Of a stretch of DNA of 64,000 bases, positions 8,550 to 16,897 are shown in pieces. Under the pieces are notes generated by a model. The model ran no database searches and was not told where the DNA came from. It saw only the letters and a program-made list of their open reading frames with translations. This stretch comes from an uncultured Eggerthella sp. (GTDB lineage: Bacteria; Actinomycetota; Coriobacteriia; Coriobacteriales; Eggerthellaceae). The stretch covers positions 20,097 through 84,096 of the forward strand of contig URBX01000007.1 of assembly GCA_900546175.1 (NCBI GenBank), given 5' to 3'. The position numbers and the translations under genes were made by a program. The number at the start of each line of letters is the position of its first letter. Position 1 is the stretch's first letter.

Positions 8550-9332
8550 TTGGCTTCAGCCAAAACACATACAAAAGTAAAATTCAAAATGCTTGTGTTC
8601 GGACTCATTGTTCTTGCAGTTGCATTTTGTGTTGCATTTGCTTCCGTAACTCAGGCTCAAGGTTCTGGTAAGGAAGATTCTTCTACCATTGGTATTGGTT
8701 CTCAGCAGGCTTCAAACGGCGCTTCTCTCTCTACAGAAGACCGTTTGAATCTTTCTTCTGAAAAGTCGAATGATTCAGTAGTTGATGAAAACGGCGTTAT
8801 GACCGTTTCTGAGGTTACCTACAATGATGCTTCTGATTTCTCTGCAACTAAGCAGCGTTCAATTACCGTAAAGGATCCAGACCCAGTAATTGTTCCAGTA
8901 GCGGTTGATTACGAAAACCCAAATGCGGTTGAGAAAGCAAATCAGGTCTGCACCTTGAATCCGTTGCCAACCGCTCCTCGCATTTCGCCTAATGTAAATG
9001 ATGGCTCCTGGTCATGCGGTAAGGCATCCGCATATTGCGTTGCAACTAATGATGACGGTTTAGGCAACTTTGGTGTTACTTCTACCGCTTCTGGTCGTGC
9101 TCTTTCCAATAGTGGAATTACTGTGGCGGTTCCTGCTTCTCAGAGCTATCTGATGGGTAGAATTGTTGAAATCTGCTATGATGGCAAAGTAGTTATTGCA
9201 ACGGTAACTGACACGGGCGGCTTCGGCGTTTTCGGACGTTCGCTTGACCTTGCTCCTGGCATTATTAATGCATTCGGTTACTCTTCAGTAAGTGATTGGG
9301 GCGTTCGCAACGTTTACTATCGCTTCCTGTAA
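8550..9332 (+). CDS. secreted protein with C-terminal RlpA-like (double-psi beta-barrel) domain
   Basis: This 260-residue exported protein has a positively charged start, a hydrophobic stretch LVFGLIVLAVAFCVAFASV and a likely signal-peptidase site after TQAQG. A low-complexity Ser/Asn-rich linker follows. The last 85 residues resemble the RlpA/3D fold: ASGRALSNSGITVAVP, then VTDTGGFGVFGRSLDLAPGI, with the Asp that is catalytic or structural in RlpA-type lytic transglycosylases and resuscitation factors. It probably acts on or near the cell wall. The TTG start sits 4 bp after GGAGGG; an in-frame ATG at 8589 has no good ribosome site. An intrinsic terminator follows. Confidence 0.7.
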   Translation: MASAKTHTKVKFKMLVFGLIVLAVAFCVAFASVTQAQGSGKEDSSTIGIGSQQASNGASLSTEDRLNLSSEKSNDSVVDENGVMTVSEVTYNDASDFSATKQRSITVKDPDPVIVPVAVDYENPNAVEKANQVCTLNPLPTAPRISPNVNDGSWSCGKASAYCVATNDDGLGNFGVTSTASGRALSNSGITVAVPASQSYLMGRIVEICYDGKVVIATVTDTGGFGVFGRSLDLAPGIINAFGYSSVSDWGVRNVYYRFL

Positions 9333-9351
9333 ACATCCTTACATGGTTATA

Positions 9352-9398
9352 AAAGGAACTTCGTGAATTAGCTTGGGACTCACGAAGTTCCTTTTTTG
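9352..9398 (+). terminator. intrinsic terminator after the RlpA-like gene
   Basis: Perfect 15-bp arms AAAGGAACTTCGTGA (9352-9366) and TCACGAAGTTCCTTT (9380-9394), with a 13-nt loop, run into a T tract. Confidence 0.9.
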
Positions 9399-9439
9399 TT
9401 TCTCTACTATACTGAGTACAACGTAATGAAAGGGACAGT

Positions 9440-10099
9440 ATGAGCAATATTATTATTGTTGGCTCAGGACGTGTAGGTGCTAACTTAGCTTTGATGCTTT
9501 CATCACATGACAACGATGTAAGTATCATTGATAAAAACCCCGAAGCTTTTATTGCTTTAGGCCGAGATTTCGATGGCAACACTTTTACCGGAGTAGGTTA
9601 CGACATGGACTTGCTTGAAAAAGCAGGTATCGAAGAGTGTGACTTCATTGCGGCTGTAACAAGAAGCGACAACGTGAATCTTATGGTTGTTGAAATTGCG
9701 CGTAACCTCTACAACGTTCCTAATGCGGTGGCGCGTTTATACAATCCAGGCCACGAAGATGCGTACAATAGGCTCGGCATTGACTATGTCTGCGGCACCA
9801 CGTTGGTTGCTCAGAAAATCTTTTCAAAGATTGATGCAGGTCTTGGCGATCATGTGGCAAGCTTTAGTGATTATGAAATCATTCAATTCTCTCTAGACTT
9901 GTCCTCAATTCGCTCTGATAGCATTAAGATTACCGATTTCGAATTAAAGCACAAACTGAGGGTGTGCGCATTCCGCAGAGCTGACGGAGAAACTTCTTCT
10001 ATTCCATCAGATAAGAGCATTTTGTATCACGGCGATACGCTCATGGTTGCGGTTGCTCGTGACTATTTACCAAAGATAAAGAAATTCATTAAAGACTAG
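9440..10099 (+). CDS. trkA: TrkA-family potassium uptake regulator, first of two
   Basis: This 219-residue RCK protein has an N-terminal Rossmann domain (IIIVGSGRVGANLA with Asp at the end of strand 2, SIIDKNPEAF) that binds NAD(H) or nucleotides, and a C-terminal TrkA_C domain from about residue 135. Such proteins form the cytosolic gating ring of Trk/Ktr potassium channels. The start follows GAAAGGGACAGT. A second RCK protein follows after 39 bp. No TrkH/KtrB channel gene is in the window, so the membrane partner must be elsewhere. Confidence 0.85.
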   Translation: MSNIIIVGSGRVGANLALMLSSHDNDVSIIDKNPEAFIALGRDFDGNTFTGVGYDMDLLEKAGIEECDFIAAVTRSDNVNLMVVEIARNLYNVPNAVARLYNPGHEDAYNRLGIDYVCGTTLVAQKIFSKIDAGLGDHVASFSDYEIIQFSLDLSSIRSDSIKITDFELKHKLRVCAFRRADGETSSIPSDKSILYHGDTLMVAVARDYLPKIKKFIKD

Positions 10100-10129
10100 G
10101 ACACAAACTTATTTAGGACTAGGGCGCAA
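10094..10129. repeat. copy of the trkA gene end
   Basis: GACTAGGACACAA at 10094-10106 spans the stop codon. It is repeated as GACTAGGGCGCAA at 10117-10129, 11 of 13 bases identical, including the TAG. Confidence 0.55.
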
Positions 10130-10138
10130 GGAGACGTA

Positions 10139-10810
10139 ATGTATATCGTAATTGTAGGCGGCGGTAAGCTGGGAGAATACGTAGCTCAACGCTTTTTACG
10201 CAATGGTCATAGGGTTGCTCTTATTGAAGAGTCTGAACAAGTTGCACGAAGGCTTTCTGGTGAGTTGGTAGGAAACTCACTAGTAATTTGTGGTGACGGC
10301 TGCGAGCTTCACTATCAGCGCGAAGCGGGAACAAACCGTGCTGATGTTTTTGTAGCTGCAACAGGCCAGGACGAAGACAACCTTGCTGCGTGTGAAATTG
10401 CGAACCGAATCTTTAACGTGGATCGTTGTATTGCGCGTGTTAACAGCCCTAAAAACGTAAAGATCTTCCGCAAGCTTGGTATCGAGGCCCTTTCTGTTAC
10501 TGCTTTGATTTCTCGCATGATTGAAGAAGAGGCAGTTTTGGGTTCTATGTCGGTTGCAGTTGCAATGGCGGGCGACAGCGTTGGTTTGCTCGAGCTCAAA
10601 ATTCCAAAAATGAAGAATCATGATAATGAAGTGGGAGTGCGCGCTCTTGATATTGAATTTGACGAAGGAATTCGTGCGGTTGCGGTATCGCGTGGCACAG
10701 ATGTCGAGGTAGTAAGCAGCACTACTATGCTACTTCCCGATGATAAACTTATTGTTGCGGCAGATACAGAAATGATTGCTGAAGCACGAAGAACCATTAA
10801 GGCCCTTTAG
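10139..10810 (+). CDS. trkA: TrkA-family potassium uptake regulator, second of two
   Basis: This 223-residue RCK protein has MYIVIVGGGKLGEYVAQRFL at its start (GxGxxG-type nucleotide site), EE at the end of strand 2 (ALIEES) and GDGCELHYQREAG near residue 52, followed by a TrkA_C domain after about residue 140. It differs clearly from the copy upstream, so the two may form a hetero-oligomeric ring, as in systems with two half-TrkA proteins. That last point is inference. The ribosome site AAGGAGA is 6 bp upstream of the start. Confidence 0.85.
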   Translation: MYIVIVGGGKLGEYVAQRFLRNGHRVALIEESEQVARRLSGELVGNSLVICGDGCELHYQREAGTNRADVFVAATGQDEDNLAACEIANRIFNVDRCIARVNSPKNVKIFRKLGIEALSVTALISRMIEEEAVLGSMSVAVAMAGDSVGLLELKIPKMKNHDNEVGVRALDIEFDEGIRAVAVSRGTDVEVVSSTTMLLPDDKLIVAADTEMIAEARRTIKAL

Positions 10811-10873
10811 GCTTATTTCATAAAAGTAGGATAGAATTATTCAAGATAAATAGCCACAGGTAAGGAGACAGGC

Positions 10874-12217
10874 ATGATTGGTCGTTATACTCGTCCTGAA
10901 ATGGGAAACATTTGGACTAACGATAATAAGTATGCAATCTGGAAAGAGATCGAAGTATTAGCATGCGAAGCACAGGCAGAGCTTGGTCAGGCAGGAATCA
11001 CGAAGGAAGAAGCCGCTTGGATTCGCGCACATGCAGATTTCAAATCAGAGCGTATTGATGAAATTGAAAAAGTAACCAATCATGACGTTATTGCTTTTCT
11101 TACTAACATGGCTGAATATATTGATGCTGAAATTCCCGAGGATCAAGAAAAGCCTTCTCGTTGGGTTCACTACGGAATGACCTCTTCCGACTTGGGTGAT
11201 ACCGCATTGAGCTATCAAATTACGCAAGCGTTGGACATCATTTTGAAGGATGTTGTTCAGTTAGGCGAAGTGTGCAAGCGTCGCGCATTCGAATTCCAGG
11301 AAACCTTATGTGTAGGACGCACTCACGGTATTCATGCTGAACCAATGACTTTCGGCATGAAGTTTGGTTCTTGGGCATGGGCTCTAAAGCGCGCACAGGT
11401 ACGACTTCAGCAGGCTCGTGAAGTTGCTGCAACAGGTGCTATTTCTGGTGCGGTTGGAACCTATTCGTCCATTGATCCTTATGTTGAAAAGTATGTATGC
11501 GAAAAGATGGGCCTTACTCCTGACCCTCTTTCAACGCAGGTTCTTGCTCGTGACCGTCACGCACAGGTAATGAGCGCGTTGGCAGTTACTGCCTCTACCT
11601 TGGAGTCTATTGCGCTTCAGGTTCGCCTTATGCAGGAGTCTGATGTAATTGAAGCAGAGGAACCTTTCAAGAAGGGCCAGAAAGGCTCTTCGGCAATGCC
11701 TCATAAGCGTAACCCTATTACAGCAGAGCGCATTTGTGGTCTTGCTCGCGTAGTTAAAGCCAATGCACAGGTTGGTTTTGACGATGTTGCTTTGTGGTTC
11801 GAGCGCGATATTTCTCACTCGGGTGCTGAACGTGTTGCTTTGGCCGACAGCTTTATTGCGCTTGATTACATGTTTGATAAGCTTCATTGGATTTTGGACG
11901 GTTTGCAAACCTATCCAGAGTCTATGATTGCAAACCTTAATAAGACCCGTGGTCTGATTTTCTCTTCGAAGGTTTTGCTTGCGCTTGTTGATACAGGCAT
12001 TACTCGTGAAGATGCTTACGTAATTGTTCAGCGTAACGCTATGGCAACTTGGAAAGACGTTCAGCTTGCTCAGCCAGGGCCTACTTATCGCGAGCGCTTG
12101 GAAGCAGATCCAGAAGCAAATCTCACAAAAGAACAGCTTGACGCAATTTTTGACCCATGGGCATTCTTAACCCGTAAGGATGAAGCATTCAAGAAGCTTG
12201 AAGCGTTAGAGTTCTAA
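10874..12217 (+). CDS. purB: adenylosuccinate lyase
   Basis: This 447-residue enzyme of the fumarase/aspartase superfamily cleaves SAICAR to AICAR and adenylosuccinate to AMP, releasing fumarate both times. Visible are RYTRPEMGNIW at the start, the substrate motif MTSSDLGDTA near residue 104, GRTHGIHAEP near 150 and the signature SSAMPHKRNP near 275 that carries the mobile catalytic serine loop. It is transcribed alone and closed by a strong terminator. The other purine genes in the window, purC and purL, lie in separate units. Confidence 0.96.
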   Translation: MIGRYTRPEMGNIWTNDNKYAIWKEIEVLACEAQAELGQAGITKEEAAWIRAHADFKSERIDEIEKVTNHDVIAFLTNMAEYIDAEIPEDQEKPSRWVHYGMTSSDLGDTALSYQITQALDIILKDVVQLGEVCKRRAFEFQETLCVGRTHGIHAEPMTFGMKFGSWAWALKRAQVRLQQAREVAATGAISGAVGTYSSIDPYVEKYVCEKMGLTPDPLSTQVLARDRHAQVMSALAVTASTLESIALQVRLMQESDVIEAEEPFKKGQKGSSAMPHKRNPITAERICGLARVVKANAQVGFDDVALWFERDISHSGAERVALADSFIALDYMFDKLHWILDGLQTYPESMIANLNKTRGLIFSSKVLLALVDTGITREDAYVIVQRNAMATWKDVQLAQPGPTYRERLEADPEANLTKEQLDAIFDPWAFLTRKDEAFKKLEALEF

Positions 12218-12238
12218 TTCGAATAGCGCCGTATTCTG

Positions 12239-12275
12239 AGCCACCTTCTACATAGATTAGAAGGTGGCTTTTTGC
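12239..12275 (+). terminator. intrinsic terminator after purB
   Basis: Perfect 11-bp arms AGCCACCTTCT (12239-12249) and AGAAGGTGGCT (12259-12269) have a 9-nt loop and are followed by TTTT. Confidence 0.92.
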
Positions 12276-12390
12276 TATTATCATTGCTAAGAAACGAAAC
12301 TATTGTTGCGTATTACTCGAATAGCTTAAGTAAAAAAGTATTTTGGCAATGTGCATGCTTACGTTGGGGTTGGAGTGAAGGGAAGTAACC

Positions 12391-14307
12391 ATGCAAACAA
12401 GAAAAAGGGGTAGTAAGTTTCTATCAATGCTATTGGCAGCGATATTAGTTGTGTCACTTAATGTGCCAATGCTTGCGTTTGCACAAGAGGATATTCAGCC
12501 AACTAGCACTCCTATTGCAAAAGTAATAATTGGAGATACCGAGAAGGAAGTAACTTCTTTAAATGAGCTTATTACGTTAGCGTCTGACAATATCGATTTT
12601 TCTGTTGTGCTATTGGCTGATGTTGAAGTGCCAGGAGTTCTCCAAATAGCACCAAATCAAACGGTCACTCTTGATTTAAATGGATTTACTTTTTCAACTA
12701 CACCAAAAACTAACGACAGCACTCGTCATTACTATGCCATTGATAACTATGGTGCATTTACCCTGACCGACTCAAGCACTGCTCAAACAGGCAAAATAAG
12801 AGCTCGTGGTATTGAGAATTTAGATAAAGGAACAATGACTATAAACGGTGGCTCCGTGTACTCAATTGATTCTAATGGCGGTGCTTGCGTATGGAATGAA
12901 GCTGAGCTTTTTATTAATGGAGGCACTTTTAAGACCGAGTATGAAGGCAATCCAGGTGACACATACGGTCCAGGTTGTTTAAACAACAGCGGAACGGCAA
13001 CAATTACGGGCGGAACATTTACTAGCGTAAACAGGCGTACCTATGCAATTATTTCAACAGGTAATTTGACCATTACTCCTTCTTCAGATAATTCAGTGAA
13101 AGTTTCAGGTGCTCATGGTGGTTTGGCGTCTGATGGTGGCTCTTTAAAAGTGAATGGCGGTAAGTATTCTTCTTCAGAATATTACGGATTGTATGTTTCT
13201 AATGATGCATCCACTGCAACAGTAACAATTAATGACGGTATTTTTTCAGGAAAAGAATATGCGGCATGGATTGGTAGTGACGGAAACGAAACAGTAGATA
13301 GCACTATCACTATTACGGGAGGATTCTTCTCAAAGCCTATCTTCACGCAAGAAAACACTATCAGTAATGCCCTTGTGATCACAGGCGGTACGTTTACGGT
13401 TAATGGGATTAACTCTTTTGATGTGTCGGCATATTATGACAAGGAAAAATTTTGCCAGGATCCTGGCGGAACAGTAATGAAGTGTATCCCAACAACCGCT
13501 GACAATGTTGTTATTCATGAACCTGAAGGTACTGATGCAGAACTAGTAATTGATGAACAAACGGCACAAACTTTATCTGTTGCTGCGAAAGCAGAATTGG
13601 AGAAGATAAAAACTGCTCCTGAAAATGAATTAACTGAAACGGAGAAAGATATCAGGAATGCTATAACAAATCAGCCAAACGCCGATATAAAATCTGAAAT
13701 AGAGGTTGTTACTTCTTTGTTGAAAACCACCGAGATTCCTTCAGATGATTCTTCAGCTATTGATACGGAAAAACTAGATTCTGAAGAAGCAGTTGCCTAC
13801 TTTGACTTGAAAGTAAGAATGAATGTGTGGGTAATTGTTGACGGAATGACTACTAAAATGCTTCTGCCTGAAATTGATACCCTGTCTGCTCCTCTTACCT
13901 TCAAGTTGAATGTAGATCCAAACCTTATTAAAGGAAAGACCGTACGCATTGCTCATGTCCATGAGGAAGAGGTAGACTTCATTGATCCGGTGGATGTTGA
14001 TTATGAAAACGGCATAATTACGATAACTGCTCAGAAATTCTCTACGTTTGCAGTTCTTACCTCGGATGGTGAAATTAATCCAGACCAACCAGGTAGCTCT
14101 GACAAGCCTACTAACCCAGACCAGTCTGGCAACAATGGCAATGAAGGTACTGCCACAAACAATAATGCTTCGAATTCTTCAGGAAAGAATCTTGCTGAAA
14201 CGGGAGATGCTTCCACCATTATGATAGTAGGCATGACCGTTTTTGCGTTGCTGTCTGCAGCAGCTTGTTTAGCAATGCTTGCTCGTAGGCGATTGCAGCA
14301 GAAATAA
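12391..14307 (+). CDS. cell-wall-anchored surface protein with LAETG sorting signal
   Basis: This 638-residue exported protein has a signal peptide (KFLSMLLAAILVVSLNVPMLAFA). From about residue 90 to 340 there are short repeats of the form NGGSVYSID, NGGTFKTEY, TGGTFTSVN and TGGTFTVNG, which suggest a right-handed beta-helix. A helical region (about 390-450) and a beta domain follow, then a Pro/Gly/Asn linker, LAETGD, a hydrophobic segment and an RRRLQQK tail. That is a complete sortase signal with Ala in place of Pro, a variant usual in Coriobacteriia. The likely role is adhesion or polysaccharide contact. No sortase gene is in the window. Confidence 0.8.
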   Translation: MQTRKRGSKFLSMLLAAILVVSLNVPMLAFAQEDIQPTSTPIAKVIIGDTEKEVTSLNELITLASDNIDFSVVLLADVEVPGVLQIAPNQTVTLDLNGFTFSTTPKTNDSTRHYYAIDNYGAFTLTDSSTAQTGKIRARGIENLDKGTMTINGGSVYSIDSNGGACVWNEAELFINGGTFKTEYEGNPGDTYGPGCLNNSGTATITGGTFTSVNRRTYAIISTGNLTITPSSDNSVKVSGAHGGLASDGGSLKVNGGKYSSSEYYGLYVSNDASTATVTINDGIFSGKEYAAWIGSDGNETVDSTITITGGFFSKPIFTQENTISNALVITGGTFTVNGINSFDVSAYYDKEKFCQDPGGTVMKCIPTTADNVVIHEPEGTDAELVIDEQTAQTLSVAAKAELEKIKTAPENELTETEKDIRNAITNQPNADIKSEIEVVTSLLKTTEIPSDDSSAIDTEKLDSEEAVAYFDLKVRMNVWVIVDGMTTKMLLPEIDTLSAPLTFKLNVDPNLIKGKTVRIAHVHEEEVDFIDPVDVDYENGIITITAQKFSTFAVLTSDGEINPDQPGSSDKPTNPDQSGNNGNEGTATNNNASNSSGKNLAETGDASTIMIVGMTVFALLSAAACLAMLARRRLQQK

Positions 14308-14379
14308 AAGCCTTACTTAATGTGTGCACAATATTCGATACGTGCAGAATGTCCAATCTACACACGTTTTGAAAGGTAT

Positions 14380-14416
14380 AGCGAACATCCCTTGGTCTTA
14401 TGCTCTATTGTTCGCT
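14380..14416. terminator. inverted repeat between convergent genes, possible two-way terminator
   Basis: AGCGAACA (14380-14387) and TGTTCGCT (14409-14416) form 8-bp arms around a 21-nt loop between the surface-protein gene and the oppositely oriented gene. A T-rich stretch is poor on both strands, so the call is weak. Confidence 0.3.
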
Positions 14417-15900
14417 TAAATAATGGTATAAACGCGAATTAAGGCATAAGATTCTTCGCCAGCCTTAGTGCTCTTAATTTGGCTTAGGCCACAAAAAGAG
14501 CTTTGGGTGCCTGAAGAAATAAGGTATTCGCCATAATTGTCGGTGTTGTCTGCAATGTCGATAGAGAAGAATACCTTATCGGGAAAGTGAATACCAACAA
14601 TAGTTCTCGTAGATTTTGCGAGAAACCATCCGTCCGACCAGCAAGGAGCTGCGGTTGGCGTTCTGCCAAAACGGAACCAATCGCAATCGCTGTAGTGGTA
14701 CGCATCGGTACCTCCCATAGGAGTGTACGTTCCTAAATTAGCAATACCACCACCGTAGTTATAAATCGCGTCAAAACTGAAGGAGAGTCCATTTCCTAAA
14801 TACGTTGCTTCGAAGGGTTTCATGGAAGCTGGCAAAGTGATTTGGTCAACCATGGTGGCATCAGAAGCGGAAATTTTTGTAATTTGGTAGTGAACGCTAG
14901 TGGAATCAGCGCGAGGAGTAATAACTACTCCATCAACAACAGGAGTTACGCGCGTAGCAAAAGGACGTTTGGAAGTCCAAGCAACACCAACTTCGCTAGA
15001 ACCGAAAGTGGCATGCTTCAACGCGGATCTGTCGTTTGCGTTTTCGCCGGTGGTATTTGGGCAAACTTGCCAAAAAGCACGGTTTTGCACTGCCGCAATA
15101 GAAGGAGAAGCCCAGTTTTCATCTCCTTGATCCACTTGGACAATGTTTGATACTTCTCCACCAGAAAGAGAGCCTGTCATAACAATCCACTGTTTAGTGA
15201 AAAGGTTTGATTCAACCCAAATCATCCCGGAATCGCTACAGCGAACATCAAGAATCTCAAAGCCTTTATCGTGGTTTATGGCATTTTTGAGAACCACAGG
15301 ATTTGACCCTGTGGACAAATACAGCAATCTGACCGTATTGAGAGGGCTTGCGGTTTCGCCCGGAACAAGACATGCGGCAACAGTGCTATTGTCGGCCCAA
15401 CATAAAGAGCCATAAGGAAGCTTGAAGTTTCCAATTACTGCAACGTGGTCTGCCGAAGATACTTCAGATAAGTTGTCTAAGTTGGTAACTTTATTTTCTG
15501 GAACAGAAAGAATATCTAAATCACTGGTGCTTTTCGTATTAGAAGAGACCGCCTGACTTCCTACGCCGCCAACAATAGCAACACCTGCAAGCGCACCGGC
15601 GCCTATGAGAAGGCTCCTTCGTGAAAAAGGAACGCCGTTACCTGCTGAAAAACCTCCTGAGGAAAAGCCTCCTTCACCATAATCAGAGCGTTTGACTGTT
15701 TTGCCAACACTTGGACGAGAGCCGTCTAAGCTTGGTCGTGAAGACTCAGTGCTTGAAAGAGGGCCAGGGAGGGAGGTTGAAAAACCGCTTTTCTTTGTAG
15801 CGGAATTGTATGACGAAGAAACTCTTGGGCGAGGATTAACCGACCTGCGAGTAGGCTGTGATTTTGGGGTGTTTGTGTTCTGTTTTCTTTTCTGTGGCAC
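14416..15900 (-). CDS. exported protein with Tat-like signal and beta-rich (propeller-like) body
   Basis: This 494-residue protein has a long basic, Ser/Pro-rich N-terminus (about 90 residues), then SRRSLLIGAGALAGVAIVGG, a twin-arginine-like signal or anchor. The exterior part has regularly spaced strands with aromatic residues and no enzyme motif that I recognise; it resembles a beta-propeller. The start is GTG at 15898-15900 with a modest AGGATAA before it. The basic cytosolic stretch before the anchor is typical of Actinobacteria. No specific function can be given. Confidence 0.6.
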   Translation of the reverse strand: MPQKRKQNTNTPKSQPTRRSVNPRPRVSSSYNSATKKSGFSTSLPGPLSSTESSRPSLDGSRPSVGKTVKRSDYGEGGFSSGGFSAGNGVPFSRRSLLIGAGALAGVAIVGGVGSQAVSSNTKSTSDLDILSVPENKVTNLDNLSEVSSADHVAVIGNFKLPYGSLCWADNSTVAACLVPGETASPLNTVRLLYLSTGSNPVVLKNAINHDKGFEILDVRCSDSGMIWVESNLFTKQWIVMTGSLSGGEVSNIVQVDQGDENWASPSIAAVQNRAFWQVCPNTTGENANDRSALKHATFGSSEVGVAWTSKRPFATRVTPVVDGVVITPRADSTSVHYQITKISASDATMVDQITLPASMKPFEATYLGNGLSFSFDAIYNYGGGIANLGTYTPMGGTDAYHYSDCDWFRFGRTPTAAPCWSDGWFLAKSTRTIVGIHFPDKVFFSIDIADNTDNYGEYLISSGTQSSFCGLSQIKSTKAGEESYALIRVYTII

Positions 15901-16083
15901 GGGTTTATCCTGTATATATTCAAATCAATAAATGAAATTATTGCGTATTTCCTGCAGGGATATTGTGGCATTTGATTCAGAAAAAAGAGGGCATGGTGAG
16001 CAATTGCTACAATATTCCCAAACATGAAACTTGCATATCAATTATTATTTGTGAAAGAGCGCGTTAAGTAAAGGAGACTTATT

Positions 16084-16788
16084 ATGAGCAACGAAACTCG
16101 ACGCATTTTATTAGTTGAAGATGAAAAAGTAATTCGTGATGCAGTAGCTGCGTATCTCGAACGTGAAAAATACATGGTTGTATCGGTTGGAGATGGACAG
16201 GAAGCACTCGAAGAGTTTTCCCATCATCATTTCGATTTAGTTATTCTTGATCTTATGTTACCTCGCGTTCCGGGCGAACGAGTATGTCGTGCAATTCGTG
16301 ACAATTCCGATGTGCCTATCATCATGCTTACCGCAAAGGGGGAAGTGGAAGACCGCATTATCGGACTAGAACTTGGCGCAGATGACTATTTGGTAAAGCC
16401 TTTTAGCCCACGTGAGTTGGTTGCGCGCGTTCGTGCTTTGCTTCGCCGTGTTCATTCCGAGAATGAATCCTCGCGTGAAGTAATGGAGTTTGGCGAATTG
16501 ACCATTGACCTTTCTGGCCACAAGATTCTTGTTAATGGCGAAGAAGTGGACCTTACCGCAAGTGAGTTTAACTTGCTTACCACCTTGTGCCGTCAGCCAG
16601 GTAGGGTTTATTCGCGCATGGAGTTGGTTGAGAAAGTTCTTGGCTATGACTTCGAAGGATATGAGCGCACTATTGACTCTCACGTAAAGAATCTTCGCGC
16701 AAAAATTGGCGACAATCCACGTAATCCTAAATGGCTCCACACCGTTCATGGCGTAGGCTATCGTTTTGAGGATCCAACTAAACAGTAG
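16084..16788 (+). CDS. OmpR/PhoB-family response regulator
   Basis: This 234-residue protein has a receiver domain (1-120: acidic pair EDE, phospho-acceptor in LVILDLMLP near Asp56, MLTAKGE with Thr, VKPFSP with Lys) and a winged-helix DNA-binding domain (about 135-230: LTASEFNLL, GYDFEGYERTIDSHVKNLRAKI). It is the partner of the kinase encoded 79-109 bp downstream. AAAGGAG precedes the ATG. The closest known type is the MtrA/PhoP class of Gram-positive regulators; the target is not known. Confidence 0.92.
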   Translation: MSNETRRILLVEDEKVIRDAVAAYLEREKYMVVSVGDGQEALEEFSHHHFDLVILDLMLPRVPGERVCRAIRDNSDVPIIMLTAKGEVEDRIIGLELGADDYLVKPFSPRELVARVRALLRRVHSENESSREVMEFGELTIDLSGHKILVNGEEVDLTASEFNLLTTLCRQPGRVYSRMELVEKVLGYDFEGYERTIDSHVKNLRAKIGDNPRNPKWLHTVHGVGYRFEDPTKQ

Positions 16789-16817
16789 ATCCGTATTGCT
16801 ATCAAGTAGTTGGTGGT

Positions 16818-16856
16818 GCTTGTCGCATGCGTTCTCTGTGCTGTGATGCGACAAGC
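16818..16856 (+). other. hairpin between response regulator and kinase genes
   Basis: GCTTGTCGCAT (16818-16828) and ATGCGACAAGC (16846-16856) pair perfectly over 11 bp with a 17-nt loop. No T tract follows, so it is not a standard terminator. It may protect mRNA ends or lower expression of the kinase relative to the regulator. Confidence 0.5.
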
Positions 16857-16897
16857 CTACCAAATGAGTGAACTTAAAGAAAACCTTGGTTGGGAAT

